The translations under genes and the position numbers were made by a program. DNA of 64,000 nt from Salinisphaera sp. Q1T1-3 (GTDB taxonomy: Bacteria; Pseudomonadota; Gammaproteobacteria; Nevskiales; Salinisphaeraceae), in NCBI RefSeq assembly GCF_003602005.1, contig NZ_QZWD01000013.1, positions 1 through 64,000 of the forward strand. Direction: 5' to 3'. The notes under the pieces are model-generated. The model had not been told where the DNA came from, did not search any database, and saw only the letters and a program-made list of their open reading frames with translations. This document shows, one piece after another, positions 40,097 to 50,094 of the stretch. Position 1 is the first letter of the stretch; every line of letters starts with the position of its first letter.

Positions 40097-41065
40097 TCAG
40101 CTGCCGGGCCAGAACTCCCGAATGCCGGCCACGCCCTGCGCGTAATGGTCGAGGGCCGGCGCGAGATCAGTCGGCCCGAGTCCGCCGAGCGCGTACACCG
40201 ATAACGCGCGCTCGCCGCGATACGCCTCGAAGGCCGGCCACCCGAGCGGTCGCGCTTCCGGGTGTGACGCCGTCCGCGCGACCGGCGAAAGCGTGGCGAA
40301 ATCCGCGCCGAGCGTTTCGGCGTGTGCGAGTTCGTCGCTGTCGTGCGTGGATACCGCGAACCAGCGATCGCGTCCGATCGGGCGGTCGTCGGCACGCTGA
40401 GCACGACGCGCCGACCAGTGCAGGCCGTGCGCGTTCAGGCGCTCGACCAGCGCCGCACTGCGGTCCAGCAGCACACGGGCCGAAAACGGTCGTGCACGGA
40501 CCAGTACATCTCGGGCGAGCGCCGCGTAGTCATCGTCTTCCAGCTGGGGCTGGCGCAGGCGCAGCATCGGGGGCGTATCCGGCGTACCTTGATGGCGCAG
40601 CGCCCGGTCGAGCGCCGAGAACCAGCTCTCGCGCGCCTCGCGCGTACGGCCGACCGGCGGCGTTATCAGATAGACCGGCGGCAACGACAGCGCGGCCAGA
40701 ATCACGTCGGTGGCCGGCAGCAACTCGACGCCCGAAAGCGCATCGCGATCACACCAGCGGACCGCTTGCCCTTCTCGACCGGCAGCTTCACCGGTCCACT
40801 GATCGATACGTGCCACGTGCAGCCGCACCGGACGCGGCCCGCGGTCGTGCGTAAAGCGGATCAAGGGTCGACTGCGCAGATTGGTGACGCCGATCTCTTC
40901 GGCCAGTTCGCGCGACAGACAGGTCTCGATCGACTCGTCTGGCTCGCGCTTGCCGCCCGGAAACTCCCAGAAGCCGGCACCGGGCGTATCCGGCCGTCGA
41001 CGCGCGATGAGCACGCGGCCGCGCGAATCGACGAGCACGCCGACGGCAATATCGATCGGCACCAT
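40097..41065 (-). CDS. mutT: 8-oxo-dGTP diphosphatase MutT fused to thiamine-phosphate synthase-like domain
   Basis: This 322-residue two-domain protein starts with a Nudix hydrolase domain (to ~130) that has the full box G-x5-E-x7-R-E-L-A-E-E-I-G (GGKREPDESIET...). The remainder is a TIM-barrel domain like TenI/ThiE with THDSDELAHAETLGADFATLSPV and VYALGGL. This fusion is common in Pseudomonas-type MutT. It cleans oxidised dGTP; the ThiE-like half has uncertain activity. The start codon overlaps the argJ stop (TGATG). Confidence 0.92.
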   Translation of the reverse strand: MVPIDIAVGVLVDSRGRVLIARRRPDTPGAGFWEFPGGKREPDESIETCLSRELAEEIGVTNLRSRPLIRFTHDRGPRPVRLHVARIDQWTGEAAGREGQAVRWCDRDALSGVELLPATDVILAALSLPPVYLITPPVGRTREARESWFSALDRALRHQGTPDTPPMLRLRQPQLEDDDYAALARDVLVRARPFSARVLLDRSAALVERLNAHGLHWSARRAQRADDRPIGRDRWFAVSTHDSDELAHAETLGADFATLSPVARTASHPEARPLGWPAFEAYRGERALSVYALGGLGPTDLAPALDHYAQGVAGIREFWPGS

Positions 41066-42279
41066 CAGCTGCGATATTCGGCGTTGATGCGTACGTACTC
41101 GTACGACAGATCCGAGGTATAGATCGTCGTCGCGGCCTGGCCGCGCCCCAGATCGACGTGCACCGTGAACTCCGGTCGCGCCATGACGGCGGCGGCCTCG
41201 GATTCGATGTAATCCGGCCGCGGCTGGCCGCCGGCCACGATCGCGACGTCGTCGAGCGCGATATCCACCCGATCGATCGCCAGCGCCTCGATCGGCGCGC
41301 GCCCCACGGCCGCCAGGATACGGCCCCAGTTGGGGTCGCCGGCGAAGGCAGCTGTCTTGAACAACGGCGACTGCGCCACCGTGAAACCGACCGCTCGGGC
41401 CTCGGCCTCGTCGCCTGCCCCGGCGACCGCGATTCGGATGAAACGCGTGGCCCCTTCGGCATCACGCACGATCGCCGTGGCCAGCTCGGTCATCACCTCG
41501 ACGAGCGCATCCACGAACGCCGGCCAGCCGGGCTGGCTGGCGTCGAGCGAGGCACTCTGGCCGGTCGCGCTGAGTGTGACCGCGTCATTGGTCGAGGTAT
41601 CCCCGTCGACCGTGATGCTGTTGAACGAGCGCTGGTTGGCGACAACCAGCGCCTCGTGCAGATCGGCTTCCGGAATATCGGCGTCGGTGGCCAGAAACGC
41701 CAGCATGGTGGCCATGTCCGGGCGAATCATGCCCGAGCCCTTGGCGATGCCGGTCAACCGGACACGTTGCCCGGCGCCGAGCGCGATCTCTCGGCTGACG
41801 CCCTTGGGCACGGTGTCGGTGGTCATGATCGCTCGTGCCGCAGCAAGCCAGCCGCTGTCCGGACGGTCCGCACTCAGCTGCCCCACTGCCGGCATCATGC
41901 GCGACAACGGCAGGCGTTGGCCGATGACACCGGTGGAGAACGGCAACACCTCGGCGGCCTCGAGCCCGGCGGCGTCGGCGATCTGTTCACACAGCTTGAG
42001 CCCGTCCTGCTCACCCGCCAGGCCGGTCCCGGCATTGGCATTGCCGCTGTTGACCAACAGGGCCCGCGGTGCGGTTGCCGTCAGATGACGGCGTGCGATC
42101 TGGACCGGCGCGGCGGCAAACGCATTGCGCGTGAACAGGCCGGTCGTTCGCGTGCCGGCATCGAGCCAGAGTACAGCGATATCGTCACGATCCGGGGCCT
42201 TGATCGCCGCACCGATGGTCGACCAGTGCGTGCCGGCGACCGGCGCCAGCGACGCCGGAGCCTCGAGATTTACTGCCAT
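41065..42279 (-). CDS. argJ: Bifunctional glutamate N-acetyltransferase / N-acetylglutamate synthase
   Basis: ArgJ recycles the acetyl group in arginine synthesis. The 404-residue precursor self-cleaves before the nucleophilic Thr in MATMLAFLATDA. Other landmarks are LLVNSGNANAGTG, VLPFSTGVIGQ and SFNSITVDGDTSTND. The C-terminal end NAEYRS is typical. Located between secA and mutT on the same strand, in Pseudomonas-like order. Confidence 0.97.
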   Translation of the reverse strand: MAVNLEAPASLAPVAGTHWSTIGAAIKAPDRDDIAVLWLDAGTRTTGLFTRNAFAAAPVQIARRHLTATAPRALLVNSGNANAGTGLAGEQDGLKLCEQIADAAGLEAAEVLPFSTGVIGQRLPLSRMMPAVGQLSADRPDSGWLAAARAIMTTDTVPKGVSREIALGAGQRVRLTGIAKGSGMIRPDMATMLAFLATDADIPEADLHEALVVANQRSFNSITVDGDTSTNDAVTLSATGQSASLDASQPGWPAFVDALVEVMTELATAIVRDAEGATRFIRIAVAGAGDEAEARAVGFTVAQSPLFKTAAFAGDPNWGRILAAVGRAPIEALAIDRVDIALDDVAIVAGGQPRPDYIESEAAAVMARPEFTVHVDLGRGQAATTIYTSDLSYEYVRINAEYRS

Positions 42280-42312
42280 GAGCCACTCATTGGTGGGAAT
42301 GCCCGCACTGGT

Positions 42313-45141
42313 TCACGAGGCGTCTCGCCCGTGGCAGTGCTTGTATTTCTTGCCCGACCCGCAGGGACAGGTCTCGTTGCGCCCGATCTTGCGTCCGTCA
42401 CGCACGAAGGTCTCGGGCCGATCGCCTTCATCGCCGACAGTGGGACCCGAATCGACGGGTTGGCCAGCGCCGGGCAGATTCGCCTGCGCGGCGGTTTCCG
42501 GCGCGATCGGGGCGGCATCGGCGACCTCGACCTGGGGCTCGGCGGCATTCGCCTGGGCCGCGGCAATGGCCTGTTCGGCAGCCGAGGACGCCTCCTCGTG
42601 CTGGTATTCCATGGCCGCCATCTGGCGACGCCGATCCTCGCGTGCCTCTTCGGTGATCTGGGCATCCACGCGCCCGCGGGCAAGCACGGTCACGGCCTCG
42701 TGCTTCAAACGCGTGAGCATGTTGTTGAACATCTCGAAGGCTTCGCGCTTGTATTCGTTCTTGGGATCCTTCTGGGCATAGCCGCGCAGATGGATGCCCT
42801 TGCGCAGATAGTCCATGGCCGCCAGATGCTCGCGCCAGAGCGAGTCCAGCACCTGCAGGACCACCGACTTCTCGATCTGGGCCATGTTGGCCGCGCCGGC
42901 GTATTCGCGTTTTTCCTCGTAGGTGTTTCTCAGCTGCGTGGCGATCCGCTCGCGCAACCCTTCCTCGTCGAGCCGGTCTTCCTCGTCGAGCCACTGCTGG
43001 ATCGGCATGGCCTGACCGAAATCCCTTTCGATGGCGTGCTCCAGCCCTTCGACATCCCACTGTTCCTCAAGGCTGGCCGGCGGGACATGCTCGGAGATGG
43101 CGGCTTCGACGACATCCGTCCAGATGTTGTCGACCAGTTCCGAGACTTCCTCGGCATCCATGATCTCGTTGCGCTGCTCGTAGACAACCTGGCGCTGGTC
43201 ATTGGCCACGTTGTCGTATTCAAGCAGCTGCTTGCGGATATCGAAATGATGACGCTCGACCTTCTGCTGAGCGTTCTCGATCGCCCGCGTCACCCACTTG
43301 TGTTCGATCGCCTCGCCTTCCTCGAGACCGAGGTTCTGCAGCATCGAGCGCAGCCGCGGCGGCGTGAAGATCCGCATGAGACTGTCTTCGAGCGACAGAT
43401 AGAAGCGTGAGGCACCGGGGTCACCCTGGCGCCCGGAACGGCCGCGCAGCTGGTTGTCGACACGCCGCGATTCGTGGCGCTCGGAGCCGATCACGTACAG
43501 CCCACCGGCCTCCAGCACGGCCTCGTGCGTCTTGGACCACTCGTCGCGCAGGCGCTGCCGGCCGGCCTCGTCGTCTTCCTCGAGGGCGGCCAAAGCCTCC
43601 TCGATGTTGCCGCCGAGCACGATATCAGTACCACGGCCGGCCATGTTGGTGGCGATGGTCACCGCCCCCGGACGCCCGGCCTGGGCAATGATATCGGCCT
43701 CGCGCTCGTGCTGCTTGGCGTTGAGCACTTCGTGGCGGATACCGCGACGGGAAAGAAGCTGCGAAAGCAGCTCCGAGGCATCGATCGACGCCGTGCCGAT
43801 GAGCACGGGCTGCCCGGCCTGGCTGGCCGTAACCGCCTCTTCGGCGATCGCCTCGAATTTCTCGCGCCCGCTCATATAGATCTGGTCAGGCAGGTCGCGA
43901 CGCGCGAGCGGGCGGTTGGTCGGGATCACGACCACTTCCAGGCCATAGATGGACTGGAACTCGAAAGCCTCGGTGTCGGCCGTGCCGGTCATCCCCGACA
44001 GTTTGTTGTAGAGCCGGAAGAAATTCTGGAAGGTGATCGAGGCCAGCGTCTGATTCTCTTTCTGAATCGCCACGCCTTCCTTGGCTTCGATGGCCTGATG
44101 CAGGCCGTCCGACCAGCGCCGACCGGGCATGGTGCGCCCGGTGAACTCGTCGACGATGACGATCTCACCGTTGGCGACGATGTATTCAATGTCCTTGGTA
44201 TAGAGCGTGTGTGCGCGCAGGGCCGCGTTCATGTGGTGCATGAGCGCCACGTTATTCGCGTCGTAGAGCGACTCTTCCGGGTCGAGCAGACCGGATTCGC
44301 GCATCAGCTGCTCGACCTTCTGATGACCGTCCTCGGTCAGATAGGCCTGCTTGTTCTTCTCCTCGGTGAAATAGTCACCGGGGCCGTCCTCCTCGGCCTG
44401 CTCGCTCAGATGCTCGACGAGCGTGTCGACCGACAGCGAGGTCTGCGGGTCGTCATCGGTCGGCCCGGAGATGATCAGCGGCGTCCGGGCTTCGTCGATG
44501 AGGATCGAGTCGACTTCGTCGATGATGGCGTAGTTCAACGCCCGCTGGACACGATCGGCCGGCGTGAAGGCCATGTTGTCGCGCAGGTAGTCGAAGCCGT
44601 ATTCGTTGTTCGTGCCGTAGGTGATGTCGCAGGCATACGCCGCACGCTTGGCATCCGTGTCCTGGCCCGAGAAGATCACCCCGACGGTCAGCCCCAGGAA
44701 TCGATAGAGCCGTCCCATCCATTCGGCGTCGCGCGCGGCCAGATAGTCGTTGACCGTGACGATGTGCACGCCCTTGCCTTCGAGCGCGTTGAGATAGGTC
44801 GCGAGCGTGGCGACGAGTGTCTTGCCCTCGCCGGTCTTCATCTCCGCGATCTTGCCCTGATGCAGCACCTGCCCGCCGACCAGCTGGACATCGAAATGCC
44901 GCATGCCAAGCACGCGCTTGGCGGCCTCGCGAACCACCGCGAAGCCCTCGCTGAGCAGATCGTCCAGGTCGGCACCGTCGGCCAGACGTTCGCGGAACTC
45001 GACCGTCTTCGCCGCGAGCTGTTCGTCGGACAGGTCTTCGTAATCCGCCTCGCGGGAATTCACGGCGTCGGCGATCTTGTGCATGCGTTTGACCACACGC
45101 TGATTGCGACTGCCGATGAGTTTGGTCAGAAAATTGCTCAT
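42313..45141 (-). CDS. secA: Preprotein translocase ATPase SecA
   Basis: SecA is the motor of Sec protein export. The 942-residue protein has [13 protein letters not shown] (Walker A), [33 protein letters not shown] and [18 protein letters not shown]. It also has the C-terminal zinc SEC-C motif [13 protein letters not shown]. Between ~865 and 915 there is an Ala-rich linker typical of gammaproteobacterial SecA. It is divergent from dciA. Confidence 0.98.
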   Translation of the reverse strand: MSNFLTKLIGSRNQRVVKRMHKIADAVNSREADYEDLSDEQLAAKTVEFRERLADGADLDDLLSEGFAVVREAAKRVLGMRHFDVQLVGGQVLHQGKIAEMKTGEGKTLVATLATYLNALEGKGVHIVTVNDYLAARDAEWMGRLYRFLGLTVGVIFSGQDTDAKRAAYACDITYGTNNEYGFDYLRDNMAFTPADRVQRALNYAIIDEVDSILIDEARTPLIISGPTDDDPQTSLSVDTLVEHLSEQAEEDGPGDYFTEEKNKQAYLTEDGHQKVEQLMRESGLLDPEESLYDANNVALMHHMNAALRAHTLYTKDIEYIVANGEIVIVDEFTGRTMPGRRWSDGLHQAIEAKEGVAIQKENQTLASITFQNFFRLYNKLSGMTGTADTEAFEFQSIYGLEVVVIPTNRPLARRDLPDQIYMSGREKFEAIAEEAVTASQAGQPVLIGTASIDASELLSQLLSRRGIRHEVLNAKQHEREADIIAQAGRPGAVTIATNMAGRGTDIVLGGNIEEALAALEEDDEAGRQRLRDEWSKTHEAVLEAGGLYVIGSERHESRRVDNQLRGRSGRQGDPGASRFYLSLEDSLMRIFTPPRLRSMLQNLGLEEGEAIEHKWVTRAIENAQQKVERHHFDIRKQLLEYDNVANDQRQVVYEQRNEIMDAEEVSELVDNIWTDVVEAAISEHVPPASLEEQWDVEGLEHAIERDFGQAMPIQQWLDEEDRLDEEGLRERIATQLRNTYEEKREYAGAANMAQIEKSVVLQVLDSLWREHLAAMDYLRKGIHLRGYAQKDPKNEYKREAFEMFNNMLTRLKHEAVTVLARGRVDAQITEEAREDRRRQMAAMEYQHEEASSAAEQAIAAAQANAAEPQVEVADAAPIAPETAAQANLPGAGQPVDSGPTVGDEGDRPETFVRDGRKIGRNETCPCGSGKKYKHCHGRDAS

Positions 45142-45301
45142 GAACCCTCGTCGTATTGCCCGAGCGGCGAAATCCCTTCAATGGAAAGACCGCGATGATA
45201 ACGCAAGCTCCGGCAGACTCTTAAAACTGCGTGCAGACGACGGTCGCGGCCGCTGCGGCTGCTACCATGCCAATTCACACCTGCGCCGTACATCGTACGT
45301 T

Positions 45302-45754
45302 ATGGGGTCGACCCCGCAGTCAATCCAGTCCCTGTTGCATATCGCGGCTCCGGACCTCGCGGACGTGCTCGGGCGCGCGCGTTTCCTCGCGCGCATGCGA
45401 CGCGCGCTGCTCGACGTGCTCCCGGCTGCGATCGCCGCCGAATTCCAGGTCGCTGCCTACGATCATTACGTGCTGCGGCTCCACGTGAGCAATGCTGCCT
45501 GGGCGACCCGCCTGCGCTACATGGACGCCGCGCTGAAACAGGCGCTGGCCCAGCGCATGCGGCTGCAGATCGACCGGATCGACATCAAGGTGCGCCCGGT
45601 CGGGCTTGGCCCGTTCCAGCCGACGGACCGCCCGCGCTATCTGTCACCGAGCTCGCGCCAGCATATCGAACGGACCGCCCACTACATCGAGGATGCGCCT
45701 CTGGCCGATGCGCTTCGACGCCTGGCCGCGGCTGGGCGACAGGACCCGGACTAG
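45302..45754 (+). CDS. dciA: DciA-like replicative helicase loader (DUF721)
   Basis: DciA loads the DnaB helicase in bacteria lacking DnaC. The 150-residue protein has the DUF721 fold in its first ~95 residues: a LARMRRALLDVLPA helix followed by strands with LRLHVSNAAWATRLRYM. The rest is a basic tail. Position divergent from secA is the standard dciA location. The TAG stop is made by the first bases of repeat copy F. I cannot tell whether the extreme C-terminus was altered by the insertion. Confidence 0.88.
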   Translation: MGSTPQSIQSLLHIAAPDLADVLGRARFLARMRRALLDVLPAAIAAEFQVAAYDHYVLRLHVSNAAWATRLRYMDAALKQALAQRMRLQIDRIDIKVRPVGLGPFQPTDRPRYLSPSSRQHIERTAHYIEDAPLADALRRLAAAGRQDPD

Positions 45755-46061
45755 GGCCTGTTGAGGTTTCGTTCGCGCGCCTTTTCGTCGAGAGACCGCA
45801 GTGTCCTGCAAGGCGCGAGTCGCCGGTCGTGGCGTGCCAAGATCCAGACTCGCAACGCCGCGGGGCGCCCATCGTCGATTTTTCATGGGCGGCCCAACCC
45901 TTCAGGACAAGTGCCCCAACATCAAAAACACGACGGCAATCCAGCGTTCTAGCACGCTGGCGCAGCATGACACGCTATGCGTGCGACGCCTCGTCTTGCC
46001 GCCCATCGTCAATTTCAGGGCGCACTCGGCGCGGACTCGCACGAAACCTCAACACGCCCTA
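45753..46061. repeat. Family 1 repeat, copy F (long form)
   Basis: This is a ~308-bp element in the same orientation as copy A: agggcctgttgaggtttcgttcgcg to cgcacgaaacctcaacacgccct. It is flanked by TA on both sides (ctaGGGCC...CGCCCtag). It lies between the dciA stop and the ABC exporter stop (convergent genes). Confidence 0.92.
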
Positions 46062-46073
46062 GGTCGACACATT

Positions 46074-47831
46074 CTAGGCCGTCGCGCGCGCGTCATCGGC
46101 CATGCGGGTGGCGTGCCCGTTCTCGATGCGATAAACGATATCCGAGCGCTCGGTCAGCGCTGCGCGGTGGGATACCGCGAGCACGGTATGTTCCTCGCCG
46201 AGTGCGGCCAGCGTGGCGCTGACTTCGCGCTCGGTGTCCGGGTCGAGCGCGCTCGTGGCCTCGTCGAGAATGACCAGACGCGGCTTGTGCACCAGCGCCC
46301 GCGCGATCACGATGCGCTGTCTCTGGCCGCCGGACAAGCGGCCGCCGTGTTCGCCGACACTGGTATGCATGCCCTCGCTGAGCGCGCTGACGAATGCCCA
46401 GGCGCCGGCTTTTCTGAGTGCCGTCTCCACGTCGGCCTCGGTCAGGCTGTCGTCGCCGATGGCGATGTTGTTGTAGACCGTCTCGTGCAGCAGCACCGTA
46501 TCCTGTGGCACGTAGCCGATCATGTGCCGCCAGGCGCGGATATCCAGATCGTCGATCGGTGCGTCGTCGATGAGCACCCGGCCCGAACTGGCACGCAGCA
46601 GCCCGATGATCAGATCGATGAGCGTCGTCTTGCCGGCTCCGGAGAAGCCGACCAGCGTGGTGAACTGACCGGCCGGGATGTCGATATCCACGTCGTGCAG
46701 CACGGTACGCCCACCGTAGGCAAAGCTGACGTGCTCGAGCCGGATCCCCCGATGCAGGCTCGGACTGCGCTCGCCGAATCCCTCTTCGCGGGCATCGCGG
46801 GCTTCGTCGATCGCCTCGTCCATGGCCCAGTAGAAGGCTTCCTTGGACACGAGTTTCTGATACTCCTGCTGCAGTTTCGACAACTTGGTCAGCAGACGCG
46901 CCAGGACGATGGTCAGCACCATGATCTCGGACAGTTCGAGGTCGAGCAGCGTCAGCGACGCCGCGACACCGGCCACCAGCACCAGACCGATCAGCAGCTC
47001 CTGAACCGCCTTGAGAGTCTCCGAAGCGAGCACGCTGGTCCGCAACGCATCGTTGAGATGGCGCGTCTGCCGCTCGAGCATCTGATCCATGTGTTGTTCG
47101 CGGGCCATTGCCTTGAGCGGCTTCAGCGAGGACAGCGAATCGGTCAACAGGGCCATGAGCTGCTGAAAGGCGCCCTTCTGCTGGCTGCCAGCCTCGCGCG
47201 AGATCGAGACCATGATCTTGAGCAGCATGAAGATGCCGGCGCCGATCAGAATCGCCAGCCCCGCGATCTTCCAGTTGATGAGCAGCGCCACGGCCAGAAA
47301 CACCGCCGACTGTGAACTGATCGAGGCCAGATTCGCCAGGCTCTGGAACGCGCCGGCGCTGTTCGTGGCCTCGGTCGAGATGGAATTGGCCAGTCGACCG
47401 GTTCGCTGGCTGAGGAAATATTCCCAGCGCGAGGCCGACAGGGCCCGCAGGAAAGCCAGACGCGTGTCTGTGGCGATCGCAGCGACCGTGTAACCGACCT
47501 CGCGATAGGCCAGCAGCGTCAACCCGGCCTTGACGACCAACCCGATGACGACCAGCACGACCATGGTCGAGATCGTCGGATTGATCGAGGCCCAGTGCAG
47601 GGTCTGGGTCAGAAAGTCGGTGGTCTTGTGGCCGACCATGTTGGCGCTGTCGCCGGTGGCGATGCTCAGCAGCGGCAACAGTGTCGACAGGCTCAGCCCC
47701 TCGGCCACGCTGGCGATCGACAGCGCCAGCCAGACGACGATGACCTGCTTCGGGTAATTGCGAAAGAAATCTCTGATCAGTTGCACGTGCTCGGACTCAT
47801 CGTTGATCCATACCGGGCGCACAATGTTCAA
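46074..47831 (-). CDS. ABC-type exporter (half transporter, MsbA-like)
   Basis: This 585-residue half transporter has an N-terminal membrane domain with about six helices (to ~330) and a C-terminal ATPase. ATPase motifs are Walker A GFSGAGKTTLID, signature LSGGQRQRIVIARAL and Walker B LVILDEATSALD. The substrate is unknown; the divergent glycosyltransferase suggests a lipid-linked glycan or LPS. Start is TTG (47831) or GTG three codons later. Confidence 0.85.
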   Translation of the reverse strand: MNIVRPVWINDESEHVQLIRDFFRNYPKQVIVVWLALSIASVAEGLSLSTLLPLLSIATGDSANMVGHKTTDFLTQTLHWASINPTISTMVVLVVIGLVVKAGLTLLAYREVGYTVAAIATDTRLAFLRALSASRWEYFLSQRTGRLANSISTEATNSAGAFQSLANLASISSQSAVFLAVALLINWKIAGLAILIGAGIFMLLKIMVSISREAGSQQKGAFQQLMALLTDSLSSLKPLKAMAREQHMDQMLERQTRHLNDALRTSVLASETLKAVQELLIGLVLVAGVAASLTLLDLELSEIMVLTIVLARLLTKLSKLQQEYQKLVSKEAFYWAMDEAIDEARDAREEGFGERSPSLHRGIRLEHVSFAYGGRTVLHDVDIDIPAGQFTTLVGFSGAGKTTLIDLIIGLLRASSGRVLIDDAPIDDLDIRAWRHMIGYVPQDTVLLHETVYNNIAIGDDSLTEADVETALRKAGAWAFVSALSEGMHTSVGEHGGRLSGGQRQRIVIARALVHKPRLVILDEATSALDPDTEREVSATLAALGEEHTVLAVSHRAALTERSDIVYRIENGHATRMADDARATA

Positions 47832-48011
47832 CGACTGTCACCAGCCGTGATGCACGCGTTCAGATACGACGCGGTATCCTTCGTCGCTCGATTTTACGCT
47901 CGTCTGTTCACCATTGCTGTCGCTTGCATCGTACAGTCTCCAGGCGTCGGGCGCCGCAGTGGCGTTGGCGGCATGTGTCCGGCGTCCAGCGCCCCCCAGG
48001 ATGGCCCCGTG

Positions 48012-49265
48012 ATGAGCGGCGTCGACCGGTCACGTCTGGCGATTTTCACGTCGTCTCTCGGCGGCGGTGGTGTCCAGCGTTCGATGCGCAATCTAGCCGT
48101 CGCGCTGGTCGACCGCGGTTACGCCGTGGATCTGATCGTGTGTCACGACGACCCGACCCTGGCTGGCGAACTACGACGGGCCGGGGTTCACGTGACCGTT
48201 CTGTCGGCCAGTACCGCCGGCCTCGGGCGTCTACTGGCGCTGGCGGCTGATCCGGGCGGTTGGCGCGAGCTGGGGCCGACGGTTCTGTGGCCGCTCAAAA
48301 CCTGGCGCAAGCTCGATTTTCTGGCCGGGCTTCGCGACCATCTGCGCGCGCGACCGCCGATCGGCCTGCTCTCGGCCATGACACAGTGCAATCTCGTGGC
48401 CGTGTGGGCCCATCGACTGGCCGGTCGTCCCGGCCGCGTGGTGGTCAGCGAACGCAACATGCTCTCGTCGTTCATTACCCGATATCAAGACAAGTCACGC
48501 TGGCGTCATCTCGCGCCGCTCGTGCGCCGTACCTATGCTCGCGCTGATGCAATCATCGGCGTCTCGCAGGCCGTGGCCGACGATCTGATCGACTGCGCCG
48601 GCCTGGACCGCGCCCGACTGCACACCGCTCCGAACCCGGTGATCGATACCACGCTACGTCATCATGCCGGCCAGCCGCGACGAGACGGCTGGTTCGCGCC
48701 CGGCCAGGCACCGGTCGTGCTGGGCGTCGGGCGGCTCGTCGACCAGAAGGATCCCCACACTCTCCTGCGTGCGTTCGCCCGCGTGCGGGCAAATCGCCCG
48801 GTGCGCCTGGTGCTGATCGGCGACGGCGACGAACGGGCTGCGCTGGCCGACCATGCCACCCGACTTGGCGTGGCCGACGATGTCGCCCTGCCCGGCTGGG
48901 ATGAACAACCCTTCTCTGCGATGGCCGCAGCCGGGGTTTTCGTCCTGCCGTCCCGCTGGGAGGGGCTGCCGGGCGTGCTGATCCAGGCGCTGGCCTGCGG
49001 CTGCCCGGTCGTGGCCACGGATTGTCCCGGCGGCAGTGCCGAGGTTCTGGACAACGGCCGATACGGCGCGCTGGTGGCCGTCGGCGACGAGATCGCGATG
49101 GCGCGCGCCATCGAGGCCGCACTCGACACGCCTGGAGAGGTCGCCGTGCGCCGTGAGCACGCGGAGCGCTACTCGGCCAACAACGCCGCCGCCTGCTACG
49201 CCGCGTTGCTAGATCCGGCGGCCACCAGGCCCTCAGCCCCGACCGAGGCTTCGATTCCAGCCTAG
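48012..49265 (+). CDS. Glycosyltransferase family 4 protein
   Basis: This 417-residue GT-B fold enzyme starts LAIFTSSLGGGGVQRSMRNLA, the usual GT4 donor/acceptor loop. The C-terminal half has VLGVGRLVDQKDPHTLLRAFA, the EGLPGVLIQALACGCPVVATDCPGG nucleotide-sugar site and a final helix. Similar proteins build O-antigen or exopolysaccharide. It is divergent from an ABC exporter; its exact sugar and acceptor are unknown. An earlier ATG near 47974 is possible. Confidence 0.87.
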   Translation: MSGVDRSRLAIFTSSLGGGGVQRSMRNLAVALVDRGYAVDLIVCHDDPTLAGELRRAGVHVTVLSASTAGLGRLLALAADPGGWRELGPTVLWPLKTWRKLDFLAGLRDHLRARPPIGLLSAMTQCNLVAVWAHRLAGRPGRVVVSERNMLSSFITRYQDKSRWRHLAPLVRRTYARADAIIGVSQAVADDLIDCAGLDRARLHTAPNPVIDTTLRHHAGQPRRDGWFAPGQAPVVLGVGRLVDQKDPHTLLRAFARVRANRPVRLVLIGDGDERAALADHATRLGVADDVALPGWDEQPFSAMAAAGVFVLPSRWEGLPGVLIQALACGCPVVATDCPGGSAEVLDNGRYGALVAVGDEIAMARAIEAALDTPGEVAVRREHAERYSANNAAACYAALLDPAATRPSAPTEASIPA

Positions 49266-49270
49266 AGCCT

Positions 49271-49457
49271 GTTATTAGCCCGGCATAAAAATAGATGATT
49301 TCTCAGGTTGATAACACGCGTGTGCGAAAGCACGCGCGCCACGGCCAACGGCCGTGAAGCCATTGAAGATAAAAAGACGGACAAGTGCCGGTGTTTATTC
49401 TTCGATGGCGTTGAAAAAAGCTGACGTCGTCAGCTGTTTTGGTGCCGGATTCATAAC
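49271..49457. repeat. Family 2 MITE-like repeat, copy 3
   Basis: This is a 187-bp copy in the same orientation as copy 1: gttattagcccggcataa to gtgccggattcataac, with the agctgacgtcgtcagct palindrome and the cacggccaacggccgtg stem. It begins 5 bp after the glycosyltransferase stop. Confidence 0.9.
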
Positions 49458-49489
49458 ACGTCCCGCGTGCGCCGCGCCGGCACTCATTT

Positions 49490-49533
49490 TTATTGCAAGA
49501 CAAGGCATCGGGCGCGTACGGCCGTCATTCTGC
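49490..49533. repeat. Fragment of family 1 core
   Basis: gcaagacaaggcatcgggcgcgtacggccgtcattctgc matches the gcaagacgaggcgtcgtgcgcgccgtgccgtcattctgc core of copy B with about five changes. It lies directly before copy G, suggesting nested or repeated insertion. Confidence 0.65.
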
Positions 49534-49536
49534 CTT

Positions 49537-49834
49537 AGGGCCTGTTGAGGTTTCGTGCGAGTCCGCGCCAAGCGCTGTTCTGCGCAAGACGAGGCGTCGC
49601 ACGCATAGCGTGTCATTCTGCGCCAGCGTGCTGGAACCCTGTATTGCCGTCGTGTCTTTGATTTTGGGGCGCTTGTCCCTTCGGGTTGGGCCGCCCATGA
49701 AAAATCGACGATGGGCGTCCGGCGACGTTGCGAGCCTTGATCGCGGCACGCCACGATACGGCGACTCGCGCCTTGCCGGACACACGACGGTCTCTCGACG
49801 AAAAGGCGCTCGAACGAAACCTCAACAGGCCTTA
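49537..49834. repeat. Family 1 repeat, copy G (long form, inverted)
   Basis: About 298 bp from agggcctgttgaggtttcgtgcgag to ctcgaacgaaacctcaacaggcct, flanked ctTA...TAg. The ccctgaaactgacgatgggcgg segment after the left end is replaced, giving a slightly rearranged core. Confidence 0.92.
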
Positions 49835-49835
49835 G

Positions 49836-50094
49836 TGTCGTCAGGACACAGGCAGTCGCATCAGCGGCCAGGCATGGGCCACAACGGCGGGCTGGGCCGA
49901 TGGGGCGATGCAAAACGCCGGACAGCGGATTCGTCACGACTCGGTTGGGAGCTGCTCATGGTCCCGCCATTCAGCCTTGCCGTTCACGCATTGGCCCGGC
50001 GACACCGCGGGCACGTGCGTTTTGTCTTGCACCCAATGGCCTGCGGTACGCCGATTCATTCGTGTTGAACAGGCCCGAGCCGAATGCCGTCGCC
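49836..50094. other. Intergenic DNA without recognised content
   Basis: These 259 bp lie between repeat copy G and the end of the sulfotransferase gene. No gene, RNA or repeat is recognised; any operon terminator here is not obvious. Confidence 0.4.

Noticed and set aside
41158-45198. Long plus-strand open frames antisense to argJ and secA (750 and 574 codons)
   Set aside because: They are mirror frames of firmly identified genes, with no family motif.
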